64,000 nucleotides of DNA from Mucilaginibacter sp. CSA2-8R (GCF_038806765.1 NZ_CP152389.1:1-64000); one strand, 5' to 3'; numbered from the stretch's first letter, positions 27,209 to 37,411 are shown. Made by a program: numbers and translations. Notes: generated by a model not told the origin, from the sequence alone.

Positions 27209-29086
27209 ATGAAAATAATGAATAAAAATATAATAGCAGGTATAGCGGTAACCGCAGTTTTTGTGGCGGCAGGCTGTACCAAACGCAGCGAATTAATACC
27301 CGAAGCTCCGTCTAAATTTACGCCGGATGTAACTTTAACTACACCTGATGCTTTCAGAAACGCACTGGAAGCTTTAAACCCGAGTGTTCGTTTCGAATTT
27401 TTTGGCGATTCGGCGCCGTTACTTACCGAGTCGCTTTTTACAGATGCAGCGGTTGACGGCACCACCGATAAAACTACACCTGCACAAGATTTAAATATAC
27501 GCATTACGCCTACAGCTAACCTTGATGGGGATGATTACAATAAAATAGGACGTTACTGGTACGGCTGGTATGCCGGTATTAAAGATGCGAACGTGATTAT
27601 TTCGCGTATTGATAATGCTACATGGGCATCTGCGGCCGACCGGAACAAAGTACTAGCCACAGCTTACTTTCATCGTGCTTATCGTTACTACCGTTTAGTA
27701 CATGAGTTTGGTGATGTGCCTTTGGTGTTAAAAGAAGAAGCGTCGGTAAATACTTCTTACTATAGTACACAACGCTTAGTCATCCTTCGTAAAATGAAGA
27801 CTGACTTGGAGTTTGCCGTGGCTAATTTAACTGATGGAAATGCCAAAGGCGATATTTCAAAAGGCGGCGCAGCGCATCTGTTGGCTAAGGTAGATTTAGC
27901 CTTAGGTTTATTTGATGATGCCATTGCGGCTTGTAACGTAGCCATAAACGGTCCATACAAACTCATGACAACACGTTTTGGCATTAATGGCGGTGACGCA
28001 TCTAAAAACGTTATCTGGGATTTGCATCGTCCGGAAAATAAGTCAATTGCGGCTAATACCGAAGCTTTGTATGTTGTTTTAGACCGTGAAAACCTGGATG
28101 GTGCCACTCCTTTTGGGTCTCAGGTGATGCGTAATTGCTGCCCGATGTGGCACAATGGAACCATTCTCACTCCTGGTGCTCGCAAACCAGGCATGTCTGA
28201 TGCTGTTACTGCCGAATTTCCGTTAACGCTTATGTACGGACGTGGCATCGGACGTATGCGCCCTACGCCTTACGCCGCAAAATACATCTGGACGGATAAC
28301 ACCGATTTAAGACATGCGCCGGGTAACTGGATCAACATGACCGATTTGGTTTATAATAATCCAGCATTAAAAAACACCAATGGCGATCCGGCCTGGTATG
28401 GTAAAAAGCTGGTTGAGTATACACCTGCAAATGTAAACCAAGTGTTTTTGAACGGTGCGCGTGACACCATCAGGGCTTGGTTTAGCTGGCCTCACTATAA
28501 AGTGTTTATTGGTTCGTCGCAATACGCAACCGACAAATATTGGAGCCCGCCGCGTGGTACTAACACCGATTGGTATGTGTTCCGTTTAGCCGAAACGTAC
28601 TTGTTACGTGCTGAGGCTTACGTTTGGAAAGGGCAAACGGCACAAGCTATGGCCGACATTAATATGGTTAGAACCCGTGCACAAGCACAACCTCTTACAG
28701 ACGCCGGCAAAGTAAATATTGGTACTATATTAGACGAGCGCCAACGCGAGTTGTACTGGGAAGAGCCCCGCAAAACAGAACTTACCCGCATGGCTTATAT
28801 TTTTGCACAAACGGGTATACCTGCCTACAACGGCAAAAGTTATAACGTAGCTAATTTTTCGACCAGCAATTTCTTTTATGATCGCATTATGGAGAAAAAT
28901 GATTTCTACAAAAATCCGAATGTAATTACCAATTCGGGTAACCATTATACCATTTCGCCATATCACGTGTTGTGGCCTATTCCGCAGCATGATATTGACC
29001 TGAATACTAATGGACGTATTAACCAAAACAAAGGTTATGCAGGCTCTGAGTTGAACGTTCCGGCACTCGACAAAATTCCGGGTTAA
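27209..29086 (+). CDS. SusD/RagB-type surface glycan-binding lipoprotein
   Basis: A 625-residue lipoprotein covering the SusC barrel and binding oligosaccharide. The leader from ATG 27209 ends in a lipobox AAGC with Cys23. An N-terminal SusD-like helical region carries tetratricopeptide-like helices (FHRAYRYYRLVHEFGDVPLVL). The C-terminal SusD/RagB part contains RLAETYLLRAEAYVWKGQ, DINMVRTRAQA, ILDERQRELYWEEPRKTELTRM and ends YHVLWPIPQHDIDLNTNGRINQNKGY, all classic. An in-frame extension to 27122 overlaps susC and lacks a leader, so it was rejected. Confidence 0.95.
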   Translation: MKIMNKNIIAGIAVTAVFVAAGCTKRSELIPEAPSKFTPDVTLTTPDAFRNALEALNPSVRFEFFGDSAPLLTESLFTDAAVDGTTDKTTPAQDLNIRITPTANLDGDDYNKIGRYWYGWYAGIKDANVIISRIDNATWASAADRNKVLATAYFHRAYRYYRLVHEFGDVPLVLKEEASVNTSYYSTQRLVILRKMKTDLEFAVANLTDGNAKGDISKGGAAHLLAKVDLALGLFDDAIAACNVAINGPYKLMTTRFGINGGDASKNVIWDLHRPENKSIAANTEALYVVLDRENLDGATPFGSQVMRNCCPMWHNGTILTPGARKPGMSDAVTAEFPLTLMYGRGIGRMRPTPYAAKYIWTDNTDLRHAPGNWINMTDLVYNNPALKNTNGDPAWYGKKLVEYTPANVNQVFLNGARDTIRAWFSWPHYKVFIGSSQYATDKYWSPPRGTNTDWYVFRLAETYLLRAEAYVWKGQTAQAMADINMVRTRAQAQPLTDAGKVNIGTILDERQRELYWEEPRKTELTRMAYIFAQTGIPAYNGKSYNVANFSTSNFFYDRIMEKNDFYKNPNVITNSGNHYTISPYHVLWPIPQHDIDLNTNGRINQNKGYAGSELNVPALDKIPG

Positions 29087-29107
29087 TAATTTATAATAAC
29101 TATAAAC

Positions 29108-29149
29108 CGCAAGCAAACAAAGGTAAATAACGGCTTTTGTTTGCTTGCG
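29108..29149 (+). terminator. Strong hairpin between susD and GH30 genes (attenuator-like)
   Basis: CGCAAGCAAACAAA (29108-29121) pairs perfectly with TTTGTTTGCTTGCG (29136-29149) around a 14-base loop, followed by TTTGTTTTG. Placed 22 bases after the susD stop inside the PUL, it would lower read-through into the enzyme genes or protect the susCD mRNA end. Confidence 0.65.
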
Positions 29150-29180
29150 TTTGTTTTGCGCTCAAAGTTCAATATCATTT

Positions 29181-30626
29181 ATGCTCAAGTATCTTATAAT
29201 AGCAACGGCCTTATGTACAGTGACGGCTGTTGTTGGGCAAACCAAGCCATCTCCCAATTTTGGTAATCATGTAACGGTTTACACCACGGCTAAAAATACT
29301 GATTACAAACTCGCGCTTACCGAAAAGCTGAATTTGATTTCGGCTGCACAGCCGTTAGAAACCCAGGTGGCCGTTTTTGTTGACCCTACTAAAACATTTC
29401 AAACCATGGTTGGCATTGGTGGCGCGCTTACCGATGCTGCTGCCGAAACGTATGCTAAATTATCTGACAATAATAAAAAAGCGTTTTTAACTGCTTATTT
29501 TAATAAAGAAACAGGAATAGGTTACACTTTTGCCCGCACTAATATTCAGAGCTGTGATTTTTCGAGCAGCAGTTACAGCTATGTTCCTAATGTTGATCCT
29601 GATCTTAAAACCTTTGATATTAGTCATGATAAGCAGTACCGGATACCTTTTATAAAAGCAGCACAGCGCGAAGCCGGTGGTAAATTGAATTTATTTGTTA
29701 GCCCCTGGAGCCCACCGGCCTGGATGAAAGACAATAACGATATGCTGCATGGAGGCAAATTAAAAGTCGAATTTCGCCAAAACTGGGCTAATTTCTTTGT
29801 TAAGTTCATCAAAGCATATGAAAAAGAAGGCATACCTATCTGGGGTTTAACGGTACAAAACGAACCTATGGCGAAGCAGAAATGGGAGTCGTGCTTATTT
29901 ACCGCCAGCGAAGAGCAAGATTTTGTAAAAAAATACTTAGGCCCAACTTTACACAAAGATGGTTTAGGGAGTAAGAAGCTGATTATATGGGATCATAACC
30001 GGGATTTGTTGTACGAGCGTGCTGCGGCAGTATTAAATGACCCGGAAGCTGCTAAGTATGTTTGGGGTGTTGGTTTTCACTGGTATGAAACCTGGACAGG
30101 TGGAGGTATGCAGTTTGAAAGTACCCGGCATGTACATGAAGCTTTTCCGGATAAGAATTTAATCTTTACCGAAGGCTGTATTGAAAAATTTGATTTCAAT
30201 CGCTTGGATGATTGGTCTTTAGGTGAGAGGTATGGAAATAGCATGATCAATGACTTTAATGCGGGTACCATTGCCTGGACCGATTGGAATGTATTGCTTG
30301 ATGAAAAGGGAGGCCCAAATCACGTAGGTAATTTTTGTTTCGCACCTATACATGCTGATACCAGAGACGGTAGTTTGCATTACACCAGTGAATATTATTA
30401 CATCGGCCATTTTTCAAAGTATATAAAGCCAGGTGCCAAACGCATCATCAGTTCAGCCAGTCGCGATAAGCTGATAACTACTGCGTATTTGAACCCTGAT
30501 GGTAAAATTGCTGTGGTGGTGATGAACGGCGGTGATACAAAAATACCTTACAGCTTGTACATGAATGGCAGAGCAGCCAGTACAACCAGCTTGCCACACT
30601 CTATTGCTACATTATTAATTGATTAA
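29181..30626 (+). CDS. GH30-family glycoside hydrolase, copy 1
   Basis: Exported enzyme of 481 residues with a signal peptide ending VVGQ (start ATG 29181; an in-frame extension to 29145 would put 12 residues before it). TIM-barrel GH30 hallmarks: GIGGALTDAAAE, FVSPWSPPAWMKDNNDM, acid/base Glu228 in TVQNEP and nucleophile Glu331 in IFTEG, followed by the GH30 beta domain. The family includes beta-glucosylceramidases, beta-1,6-glucanases and beta-glucuronidases; sequence reading alone does not decide. It is followed 6 bases later by a second, different GH30, and both belong to the PUL. Confidence 0.93.
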   Translation: MLKYLIIATALCTVTAVVGQTKPSPNFGNHVTVYTTAKNTDYKLALTEKLNLISAAQPLETQVAVFVDPTKTFQTMVGIGGALTDAAAETYAKLSDNNKKAFLTAYFNKETGIGYTFARTNIQSCDFSSSSYSYVPNVDPDLKTFDISHDKQYRIPFIKAAQREAGGKLNLFVSPWSPPAWMKDNNDMLHGGKLKVEFRQNWANFFVKFIKAYEKEGIPIWGLTVQNEPMAKQKWESCLFTASEEQDFVKKYLGPTLHKDGLGSKKLIIWDHNRDLLYERAAAVLNDPEAAKYVWGVGFHWYETWTGGGMQFESTRHVHEAFPDKNLIFTEGCIEKFDFNRLDDWSLGERYGNSMINDFNAGTIAWTDWNVLLDEKGGPNHVGNFCFAPIHADTRDGSLHYTSEYYYIGHFSKYIKPGAKRIISSASRDKLITTAYLNPDGKIAVVVMNGGDTKIPYSLYMNGRAASTTSLPHSIATLLID

Positions 30627-30632
30627 GCCCGT

Positions 30633-32036
30633 ATGAAATTTGCTAAACAACTTTTAGTAATATGCTCGCTGGTGCTAACTAATGCCACCTTATTCGGGCA
30701 AAAAAATAGAAATGCTGATGTATGGTTAACTAATGCCGACCAATCGGCATTATTTGAAAAACAGCAGACATCATTGAGTTTCGGTGAAGCTGATAATAAC
30801 GATTCGACTATTTATATTGATGACACAAAGACATTTCAGCCTATTGATGGATTTGGGTTTTCGTTAACCGGTGGCAGTGCCCAACTCATGATGAAAATGA
30901 CACCAGTCCGTCGGGCTGCCCTAATCAAAGAGTTATTTGCCATTAATGACAAAAACATAGGTATCAGTTATTTGAGAGTGAGTATTGGCGCATCAGATTT
31001 AAATGAGTTTGTTTTTTCTTACGATGATTTGCCAGTTGGAGAAACCGATTTTGCCTTAACTAAATTCAGCCTGGCACAAGACAAAAAAGACATAATCCCG
31101 GTATTGAAAGAAATATTGGCTGTAAACCCCAAAATAAAAATACTGGGTTCACCATGGTCGGCCCCGGTATGGATGAAAGATAATAATGACGCTCGTGGTG
31201 GCAGCTTAAAACCGGACTGTTTCGATGTGTACGCACGTTATCTAGTGAAGTATATAAAGGCGATGAAAGCTGAAGGGATTAACATTGATGCCATTACAGT
31301 TCAAAACGAACCATTGCACCCGGGTAATAACCCAAGCATGCTCATGTTAGCGCCCGATCAGGCCAGGTTTGTAAAAGCAAACTTAGGTCCGGCATTTAAA
31401 GCAGCCAATCTAAAAACCAAGATTGTGATTTATGATCATAATTGCGATAAGCCGGAGTATCCTATCTCAATACTCAATGACCCGGAGGCAAAAAAGTATA
31501 TTAACGGATCAGCTTTTCATTTATATGCCGGCAAAATTGAGGCACTATCTGAGGTACATGAAGCGCATCCTGACAAAGCAGTATACTTTACAGAGCAATG
31601 GCTGGGTGCACCCGGAAATTTTAAAAGAGATTTGGCACAGCACATTACTAAACTTACCATCGGCGCTACACGCAATTGGAGCCGCAATGTATTAGAATGG
31701 AACCTGGCAGCCGACCCTGCCAGTAACCCACATACAGATAGGGGTGGATGTACGAGCTGTATGGGAGGAATAACAATTGATCATGATAAAGTGATACGTA
31801 ACCCGGCTTATTACGTTGTGGCACATGCTTCCAAGTTTGTGCGGCCCGGCTCGGTACGTATACAGTCTAATATACTGGCAAACTTATCTAACGTAGCATT
31901 TAAAACAGCTGATAACCAAATTGTACTTATTGTAATTAATAATGATGCAGCCACCCAAAAATTTAGCGTCAGTTATAAAGGGCGCATGATTAAAGCTATG
32001 CTAAACAGCGGTTCGGTTGCTACTTACGTATGGTAA
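30633..32036 (+). CDS. GH30-family glycoside hydrolase, copy 2
   Basis: An exported paralogue of 467 residues (signal peptide ending LFGQ). The same fold is visible: DGFGFSLTGGSAQLM, LGSPWSAPVWMKDNNDA, acid/base Glu226 in TVQNEPLHPGNNPSM and nucleophile Glu321 in VYFTEQW. The NEPLHPGNNPSM loop and overall form resemble GH30 subfamily 3, whose characterised members include beta-1,6-glucanases; this is a reading from memory of the family, not a search. Differences from copy 1 in the substrate loops suggest division of labour rather than simple gene dosage. Confidence 0.93.
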   Translation: MKFAKQLLVICSLVLTNATLFGQKNRNADVWLTNADQSALFEKQQTSLSFGEADNNDSTIYIDDTKTFQPIDGFGFSLTGGSAQLMMKMTPVRRAALIKELFAINDKNIGISYLRVSIGASDLNEFVFSYDDLPVGETDFALTKFSLAQDKKDIIPVLKEILAVNPKIKILGSPWSAPVWMKDNNDARGGSLKPDCFDVYARYLVKYIKAMKAEGINIDAITVQNEPLHPGNNPSMLMLAPDQARFVKANLGPAFKAANLKTKIVIYDHNCDKPEYPISILNDPEAKKYINGSAFHLYAGKIEALSEVHEAHPDKAVYFTEQWLGAPGNFKRDLAQHITKLTIGATRNWSRNVLEWNLAADPASNPHTDRGGCTSCMGGITIDHDKVIRNPAYYVVAHASKFVRPGSVRIQSNILANLSNVAFKTADNQIVLIVINNDAATQKFSVSYKGRMIKAMLNSGSVATYVW

Positions 32037-32100
32037 GTAAGATAAACTATAAATAAATTAAGTAAGGCATACTGCATCTATTTCGATAACCCCCCGGTAA

Positions 32101-33201
32101 ATGAAGAAGTTATTTATAATGCTTAGCCTGTTAATGACAGTAGCAGGAGCAAGAGCCCAATACGTAAGTTTAACAGCAACTGAAGTTAAAGCCCTAAAAA
32201 AGGCTTTAGAAACTGATACTAAGGTAAAGCAAACGTATGCTCCGCTTAAAAAATTAGCCGAAAAGTCGCTGCAAGAGAATCCTAACCCCATTAAAAAAGT
32301 AACGTCGCAGGGATTACTGGAGGGTAACCCGGCTAAAACAGCCAGCTTAAACGCCGTTCTTGACGGACCCAAAATTTATGCAATGGCACTTTACTATCGC
32401 CTGTTTAATGATAAAGCTTATTTGAATAAAGCGCAACAGTATTTAAGCGAGTGGGCTAAAATTAATGAGGCTACCGGCGATCCGATTGATGAAACCAAGA
32501 TGGAAGACTTTTTTACCGGTTATGATTTAATCAGAGACGAGCTTTCGAGTGAACAGCGTAAAGATATTGATGCCTGGATGGAAAGTATCGCCTTAGCTCA
32601 GCTTAGCAGCCCGTCGGCCAATCCGGACAGATCAACTTCAAAAAACAACTGGAATTCTCACCGCATTAAAGTGATTACGCAGGTTGTTTACACTATACAC
32701 GCCGATAAATACCGGGATACTATTAACAAACTTATAGAGAAGCAATTAAACCAAAACCTGTATGCAGACGGATCTGGCTATGACTTTGCCGAGCGGGATG
32801 CGCTGCATTATCACATTTATACGCTCGAACCTTTACTAAAAGCTTTTATAGTAATAAACCGGGCTAAAGGTGTAAATTATTATACGGTGCAAGCAACCAA
32901 CACTGCTTCAGTAAAAAAGTCAGTAGGTTTTTTGTTGCCGTTTATGACCGGCGAGAAAACCCATGGTGAGTTTACCAACAGCCGTGTGAAATTTGACCGC
33001 GATCGTGCCGCCAATGGCGAAAAAGGTTATGTGACCGGCCATCTGTTCGATCCTAAAAGTGGTATTGTAGTTTTATCGTTGGCCGCTTACTTTGATCCTT
33101 CTTTACTAAAAATTATTCAGCAAGTAGGAGGGGCAGATTATGACGACTGGCAACTGGTATTAAATCAGGTAAGGAAACCAATAAGAGCACGAAACCGGTA
33201 G
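32101..33201 (+). CDS. Alginate-lyase-fold polysaccharide lyase (PL5/PL38-like)
   Basis: An exported protein of 366 residues, signal peptide ending ARAQ. The helical alpha/alpha-toroid pattern of the alginate_lyase family is visible: GPKIYAMALYYRLFNDKAYLNKA, the NNWNSHRIKVITQVVY segment (residues 182-197) and DGSGYDFAERDALHYHIYTLEPLL with His236, Tyr237 and His238, which carry the likely catalytic Asn, His and Tyr. With an adjacent GH88, a glucuronan-type lyase (PL38-like) is likelier than an alginate lyase, but family membership should be confirmed. It would cleave uronate-containing chains by beta-elimination and leave unsaturated ends. Confidence 0.75.
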   Translation: MKKLFIMLSLLMTVAGARAQYVSLTATEVKALKKALETDTKVKQTYAPLKKLAEKSLQENPNPIKKVTSQGLLEGNPAKTASLNAVLDGPKIYAMALYYRLFNDKAYLNKAQQYLSEWAKINEATGDPIDETKMEDFFTGYDLIRDELSSEQRKDIDAWMESIALAQLSSPSANPDRSTSKNNWNSHRIKVITQVVYTIHADKYRDTINKLIEKQLNQNLYADGSGYDFAERDALHYHIYTLEPLLKAFIVINRAKGVNYYTVQATNTASVKKSVGFLLPFMTGEKTHGEFTNSRVKFDRDRAANGEKGYVTGHLFDPKSGIVVLSLAAYFDPSLLKIIQQVGGADYDDWQLVLNQVRKPIRARNR

Positions 33202-33362
33202 ATAAATATATAAATTTTGCTTTGCAGCAAGTTGCCGGACCTGCTGGGCTCATTCATTAAAATAAGCAGCTATGAGCATCTAATACCTATTTAACTTATT
33301 TCTTGGAGATCTGCGGCTCAGGCACTAATAAAAACAATCGCCCATTTGGCTTAAAACTATTT

Positions 33363-34556
33363 ATGAATAAACTTATATCCCTATCCCTTTGTCTGCTAAG
33401 CAATGTAGTTTACGGGCAAAGCGATTACCGGAAAGCATTCCCCTTTGCTGAGAAGCAGACGGAATTTATGCTGAAAGAAATAACACATGGTACCAGTACT
33501 AAACCTAATCCGGTATCTCCGCGTACGCTTGATGATAAAGGTAATTTAGTGCTCATCCCTTCAAAAGATTGGGTTAGCGGTTTTTTCCCGGGGGAGTTGT
33601 GGTATCTGTATGAGTACACTCATAACAACAAATGGCGTGCTGCTGCTGAGCAATACACTGCTAAAATAGAGCCCGAACAATTTGATAAAGGCACACACGA
33701 TGTTGGCTTTAAAATTTATTGTAGTGTAGGCAACGGGTACCGCTTAACTCAAAAGCAGCATTATAAAGATGTAATCATACAAGCGGCTAAAACATTATCT
33801 ACCCGTTTTAATCCAACGGTTGGCACTATAAAATCGTGGGATAATCGCAAAGAATGGAAATATCCGGTTATCATCGATAATATGATGAATCTGGAACTGT
33901 TGTTTGTGGCCACCAAATTGTCGGGCGACTCCACGTTTTATAAGGTAGCGGTTAATCATGCCAATACAACCCTGAAAAATCATTTCAGGCCTGATTACAG
34001 TTCTTACCATGTGATAGATTATGACCCTGAAACCGGGGCTGTGTTACACAAGCAAACTCACCAGGGCTTTGCCGATTCGTCGGCTTGGGCCAGGGGGCAG
34101 GGATGGGGGCTTTACGGCTATACCATGTGCTATCGCGAAACTAAAAACCCGGTTTATTTAAAGCAAGCTGAGGCCATTGCGGCGTTTATCTATAACCATC
34201 CTAATTTACCTAAAGATAAAGTGCCTTATTGGGATTTTGATGCGCCAGACAGACCTAATGCTCCGCGTGACGCATCGGCAGCCGCTCTGATAGCATCAGC
34301 CTTATACGAATTAAGTACGTATAGTAAAAATGGGAAGCAGTATAAAAAAATAGCTGACCAAATTGTACATAGCCTCACTAAAAATTATCAAGCTATGCCG
34401 GGCGGAAGTAAAGGATTTATATTACTGCACAGTACCGGACACAAACCCGCTAACAGCGAAATTGATGTGCCAATTAGTTACGCCGATTATTATTACCTCG
34501 AAGCACTAACCCGGCAAAACAGGTTAGCTAACAGAAAACCGGTAGTTGACTTATAA
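33363..34556 (+). CDS. GH88 unsaturated glucuronyl hydrolase
   Basis: An exported enzyme of 397 residues (signal peptide MNKLISLSLCLLSNVVYGQ) that hydrates and removes the 4,5-unsaturated uronic acid left by lyases. GH88 motifs: DWVSGFFPGELWYLYE, the two active-site aspartates Asp113 (THDVGF) and Asp172 (VIIDNMMNLELL), QGFADSSAWARGQGWGLYGY, and WDFDAPDRPNAPRDASAAAL. The 59-residue spacing between the two aspartates agrees with the characterised Bacillus enzyme to within two residues from memory. An in-frame extension to 33303 lacks a leader and was rejected. Confidence 0.93.
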   Translation: MNKLISLSLCLLSNVVYGQSDYRKAFPFAEKQTEFMLKEITHGTSTKPNPVSPRTLDDKGNLVLIPSKDWVSGFFPGELWYLYEYTHNNKWRAAAEQYTAKIEPEQFDKGTHDVGFKIYCSVGNGYRLTQKQHYKDVIIQAAKTLSTRFNPTVGTIKSWDNRKEWKYPVIIDNMMNLELLFVATKLSGDSTFYKVAVNHANTTLKNHFRPDYSSYHVIDYDPETGAVLHKQTHQGFADSSAWARGQGWGLYGYTMCYRETKNPVYLKQAEAIAAFIYNHPNLPKDKVPYWDFDAPDRPNAPRDASAAALIASALYELSTYSKNGKQYKKIADQIVHSLTKNYQAMPGGSKGFILLHSTGHKPANSEIDVPISYADYYYLEALTRQNRLANRKPVVDL

Positions 34557-34582
34557 CCGTCTTACCTTAATCTATCCTACTT

Positions 34583-37306
34583 ATGTTGACAGTGATACTT
34601 AACAAGAAGATTATTAGCCAGCTCATTTGCATTTTTGTTTTTGGCTTATGTCCGCAATTGTTATTTTCTTTAAATAGAAAGGCGACGCCGGGCAGACAGT
34701 GTATTGCCCTAAATCAGGATTGGTATTTTAGTAAGGATTCTTCTGCAGATGCATCGCTTTCAACAATTAGCCATTTAGCATGGCACAAAGTATCGTTGCC
34801 TCATACCTGGAACGATAAAGACGTAACAGATGACCAGCCTGGATATTACCGTGGCGTTGGTTGGTATAGAAAAAGTTTCGCTGCTGATCAGTTTCCGCGT
34901 AATGAAAAATTGTTTCTCTCTTTTAACGGGATTAACCAGGAAGCGGAGGTTTTTATTAACCGCAAGCTTGCCGGAAAGCACGCCGGTGGTTATACCCGTT
35001 TTGTTGTGCCTATTGATCGCTTTTTGAAAGCACCCGGAAAGGGTTTAAACGAAATTTTGGTCAGAGTAACTAATCGTTTTAACGAGGATATAGCCCCGCT
35101 AACAGCCGATTTTACTTTCTTTGGTGGTATTTATCGCGAAGTTAACCTGCTGTCTACCGAATCTGTACATTTTACCTTAAAAGACGACGGCTCAGACGGG
35201 GTATACATTTCGACCCCTGTAGTTGACAGTGCCTCTGCACATATCAGCGTAAAAAGCTTGTTAGAAAACAATTCAAACGTATCTAAAGTACTTAACGTAA
35301 AGCAGGTAGTGCTTGATAAAGCAGGAAAGTTAGTTACCAGTTATACAACTACTTTACGTCTGGCTGCGGGCGAACAAAAAGAATTGCACCAAAACTTAAA
35401 AACGCTTACCAATCCTCGATTATGGTCGCCGGCCAACCCCTATCTTTATCAGGTTTTTACCAGTATTACCGATCAGCAAACCGGAGAAACATTAGACCGT
35501 ATTGTAAATGCTGTTGGTTTACGATGGTTTAAGTTTGACGCTAACACAGGTTTTTATCTAAACGGTAAACCTTTAAAACTTATGGGCGCCAGCCGGCATC
35601 AGGATTACAAGGATATGGGTAATGCTGTGCCCGCATATCTGCAAATAAAAGATATGGAGTGGATAAAGCGCATGGGTGGAAACTTTGTACGTATAGCTCA
35701 TTATCCGCAAGACCCGGTAGTATTAAAAGCTTGTGATGAGCTGGGTATATTAGCTTCTGTTGAAATACCCATTGTAAATGCCATAACAGAATCTGAAGCC
35801 TTCAGCCTTAACTGTAAGCATATGCAGGTAGAAATGATCCGGCAGAATTTTAACCATCCGAGTATCATCCTTTGGGGGTACATGAACGAAGTGCTGCTGA
35901 GGCCGAAATTTACTTCGGACAAACCCCGGCAGGAAATATATTATCAGCACATCCGTGAGTTGGCGCAAGAACTGGAAAAGCTGACCCGGAAAGAAGATCC
36001 GGGCCGGTATACAATGATGGCTTGCCATGGTGATTTTGACCGTTATAACCGTATTGGCTTAACTAAAATTCCACAGGTTTTAGGTTGGAATTTATATCAG
36101 GGCTGGTATAGCGGAAGCACGGCAGATTTTGGAAAGTTTTTGGATAAGCATCATCTGGATTTACCTGACCAACCGGTGCTTATTACTGAATACGGTGCTG
36201 ATGCCGACCCCAGAATACGTTCACAGTCACCGGTTAGGTTTGATAAGAGTGTTGAATATGCGATAAAATTTCACCAGGTTTATCTTAATGAAATTCTTAA
36301 ACGGCCATTTGTTAGCGGTGCCGCCGCCTGGAATCTGGCTGATTTTAACTCTGAAACCCGTGAAGAAACCATGCCCCACATAAACAACAAGGGGCTGTTA
36401 ACTATTGACCGTAAACCTAAAGATACTTATCATCTTTACCAGGCCTATTTAAGTAAAAAGCCTTTTATAAAAATTGCTTCTGCAAACTGGTATTACCGTG
36501 GCGGTATAAATGATTCTTTGTTGGCAACTTGTACACAACCCGTAACGGTGGTTACTAATTTAGATGCAGCCGAGTTGTTTTATAACGGCAAGTCGTTAGG
36601 TATTAAAAAGGCTCAAGACCGGGCTATTCAATGGGAGGTGCCCTTCATAAACGGTAAAAATAATTTAAAAGCGGTTGGAATTGCTAAGCAAAAGTTTACT
36701 GATACGGTATCGTTGTTATTTAAAAATTATGCCAGCCAGCCCAGCAATCAAACCGGCAAGATTTTTTACAACATTCTGTTAGGTGCAAACAGAATGTTTA
36801 TTGATGAAAAAGCCAGAATACTTTGGATTCCGGGCAAAGCCTACGTAGCAGGAAGCTGGGGATTTTTGGGTGGTAAACCCTACAGCGGAACCAATAACAG
36901 GATTTTGTACGGTAGTGATAAGGATATCAAGCAAACTGATATGGACCCGGTTTATCAAACCCAGCAGGTCGGAATTACGGCCTATAAGTTTGATGTACCT
37001 AAAGGCAATTACAAATTAATCCTGCACTTTGCAGAGCTTTTAGGCGGACCATCTAAAGAAGCTTTAGCCTATAATCTGGACAACAACCATAAACCGGAAG
37101 AACAAGAGGTAGACCGTGTATTTGATGTTCGGGTAAATGGGCAGATGTACCTGAAAAACTTTAACATTGCCAAACAATATGGGTATGCAACCGCAGTAAA
37201 AAAAGTAATCAAACTTAAGGTCGATAACAATCAAGGTATACAAATTGAATTTTTGCCAGTAAAGGGTTTGCCCGTATTAAATGCCTTGCAGTTAGTACAG
37301 CAATAG
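34583..37306 (+). CDS. GH2 glycoside hydrolase with C-terminal malectin-like domain
   Basis: A 907-residue enzyme with a hydrophobic N-terminus that probably serves as a signal peptide. GH2 order: jelly-roll sugar-binding domain (about 40-200, WHKVSLPHTWNDKD), Ig-like domain (200-310), TIM barrel with RIAHYPQD, acid/base Glu436 in WGYMNEVLLRP and nucleophile Glu536 in LITEYGADADPR. Further Ig-like sequence follows, then a C-terminal malectin/carbohydrate-binding-like region (VFDVRVNGQMYLKNFNI). GH2 covers beta-galactosidase, beta-glucuronidase and beta-mannosidase; context favours a glycan-trimming role in this PUL. Last gene of the PUL. Confidence 0.92.
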   Translation: MLTVILNKKIISQLICIFVFGLCPQLLFSLNRKATPGRQCIALNQDWYFSKDSSADASLSTISHLAWHKVSLPHTWNDKDVTDDQPGYYRGVGWYRKSFAADQFPRNEKLFLSFNGINQEAEVFINRKLAGKHAGGYTRFVVPIDRFLKAPGKGLNEILVRVTNRFNEDIAPLTADFTFFGGIYREVNLLSTESVHFTLKDDGSDGVYISTPVVDSASAHISVKSLLENNSNVSKVLNVKQVVLDKAGKLVTSYTTTLRLAAGEQKELHQNLKTLTNPRLWSPANPYLYQVFTSITDQQTGETLDRIVNAVGLRWFKFDANTGFYLNGKPLKLMGASRHQDYKDMGNAVPAYLQIKDMEWIKRMGGNFVRIAHYPQDPVVLKACDELGILASVEIPIVNAITESEAFSLNCKHMQVEMIRQNFNHPSIILWGYMNEVLLRPKFTSDKPRQEIYYQHIRELAQELEKLTRKEDPGRYTMMACHGDFDRYNRIGLTKIPQVLGWNLYQGWYSGSTADFGKFLDKHHLDLPDQPVLITEYGADADPRIRSQSPVRFDKSVEYAIKFHQVYLNEILKRPFVSGAAAWNLADFNSETREETMPHINNKGLLTIDRKPKDTYHLYQAYLSKKPFIKIASANWYYRGGINDSLLATCTQPVTVVTNLDAAELFYNGKSLGIKKAQDRAIQWEVPFINGKNNLKAVGIAKQKFTDTVSLLFKNYASQPSNQTGKIFYNILLGANRMFIDEKARILWIPGKAYVAGSWGFLGGKPYSGTNNRILYGSDKDIKQTDMDPVYQTQQVGITAYKFDVPKGNYKLILHFAELLGGPSKEALAYNLDNNHKPEEQEVDRVFDVRVNGQMYLKNFNIAKQYGYATAVKKVIKLKVDNNQGIQIEFLPVKGLPVLNALQLVQQ

Positions 37307-37411
37307 AGTTTTAATCAAACATAGTTATGGAGAGCTGTAAATGAGATTATTACGCTGTTACTGACATTTATAATCTGAATCTCGACTACAGAAAATACCT
37401 TACTTAGCAAA

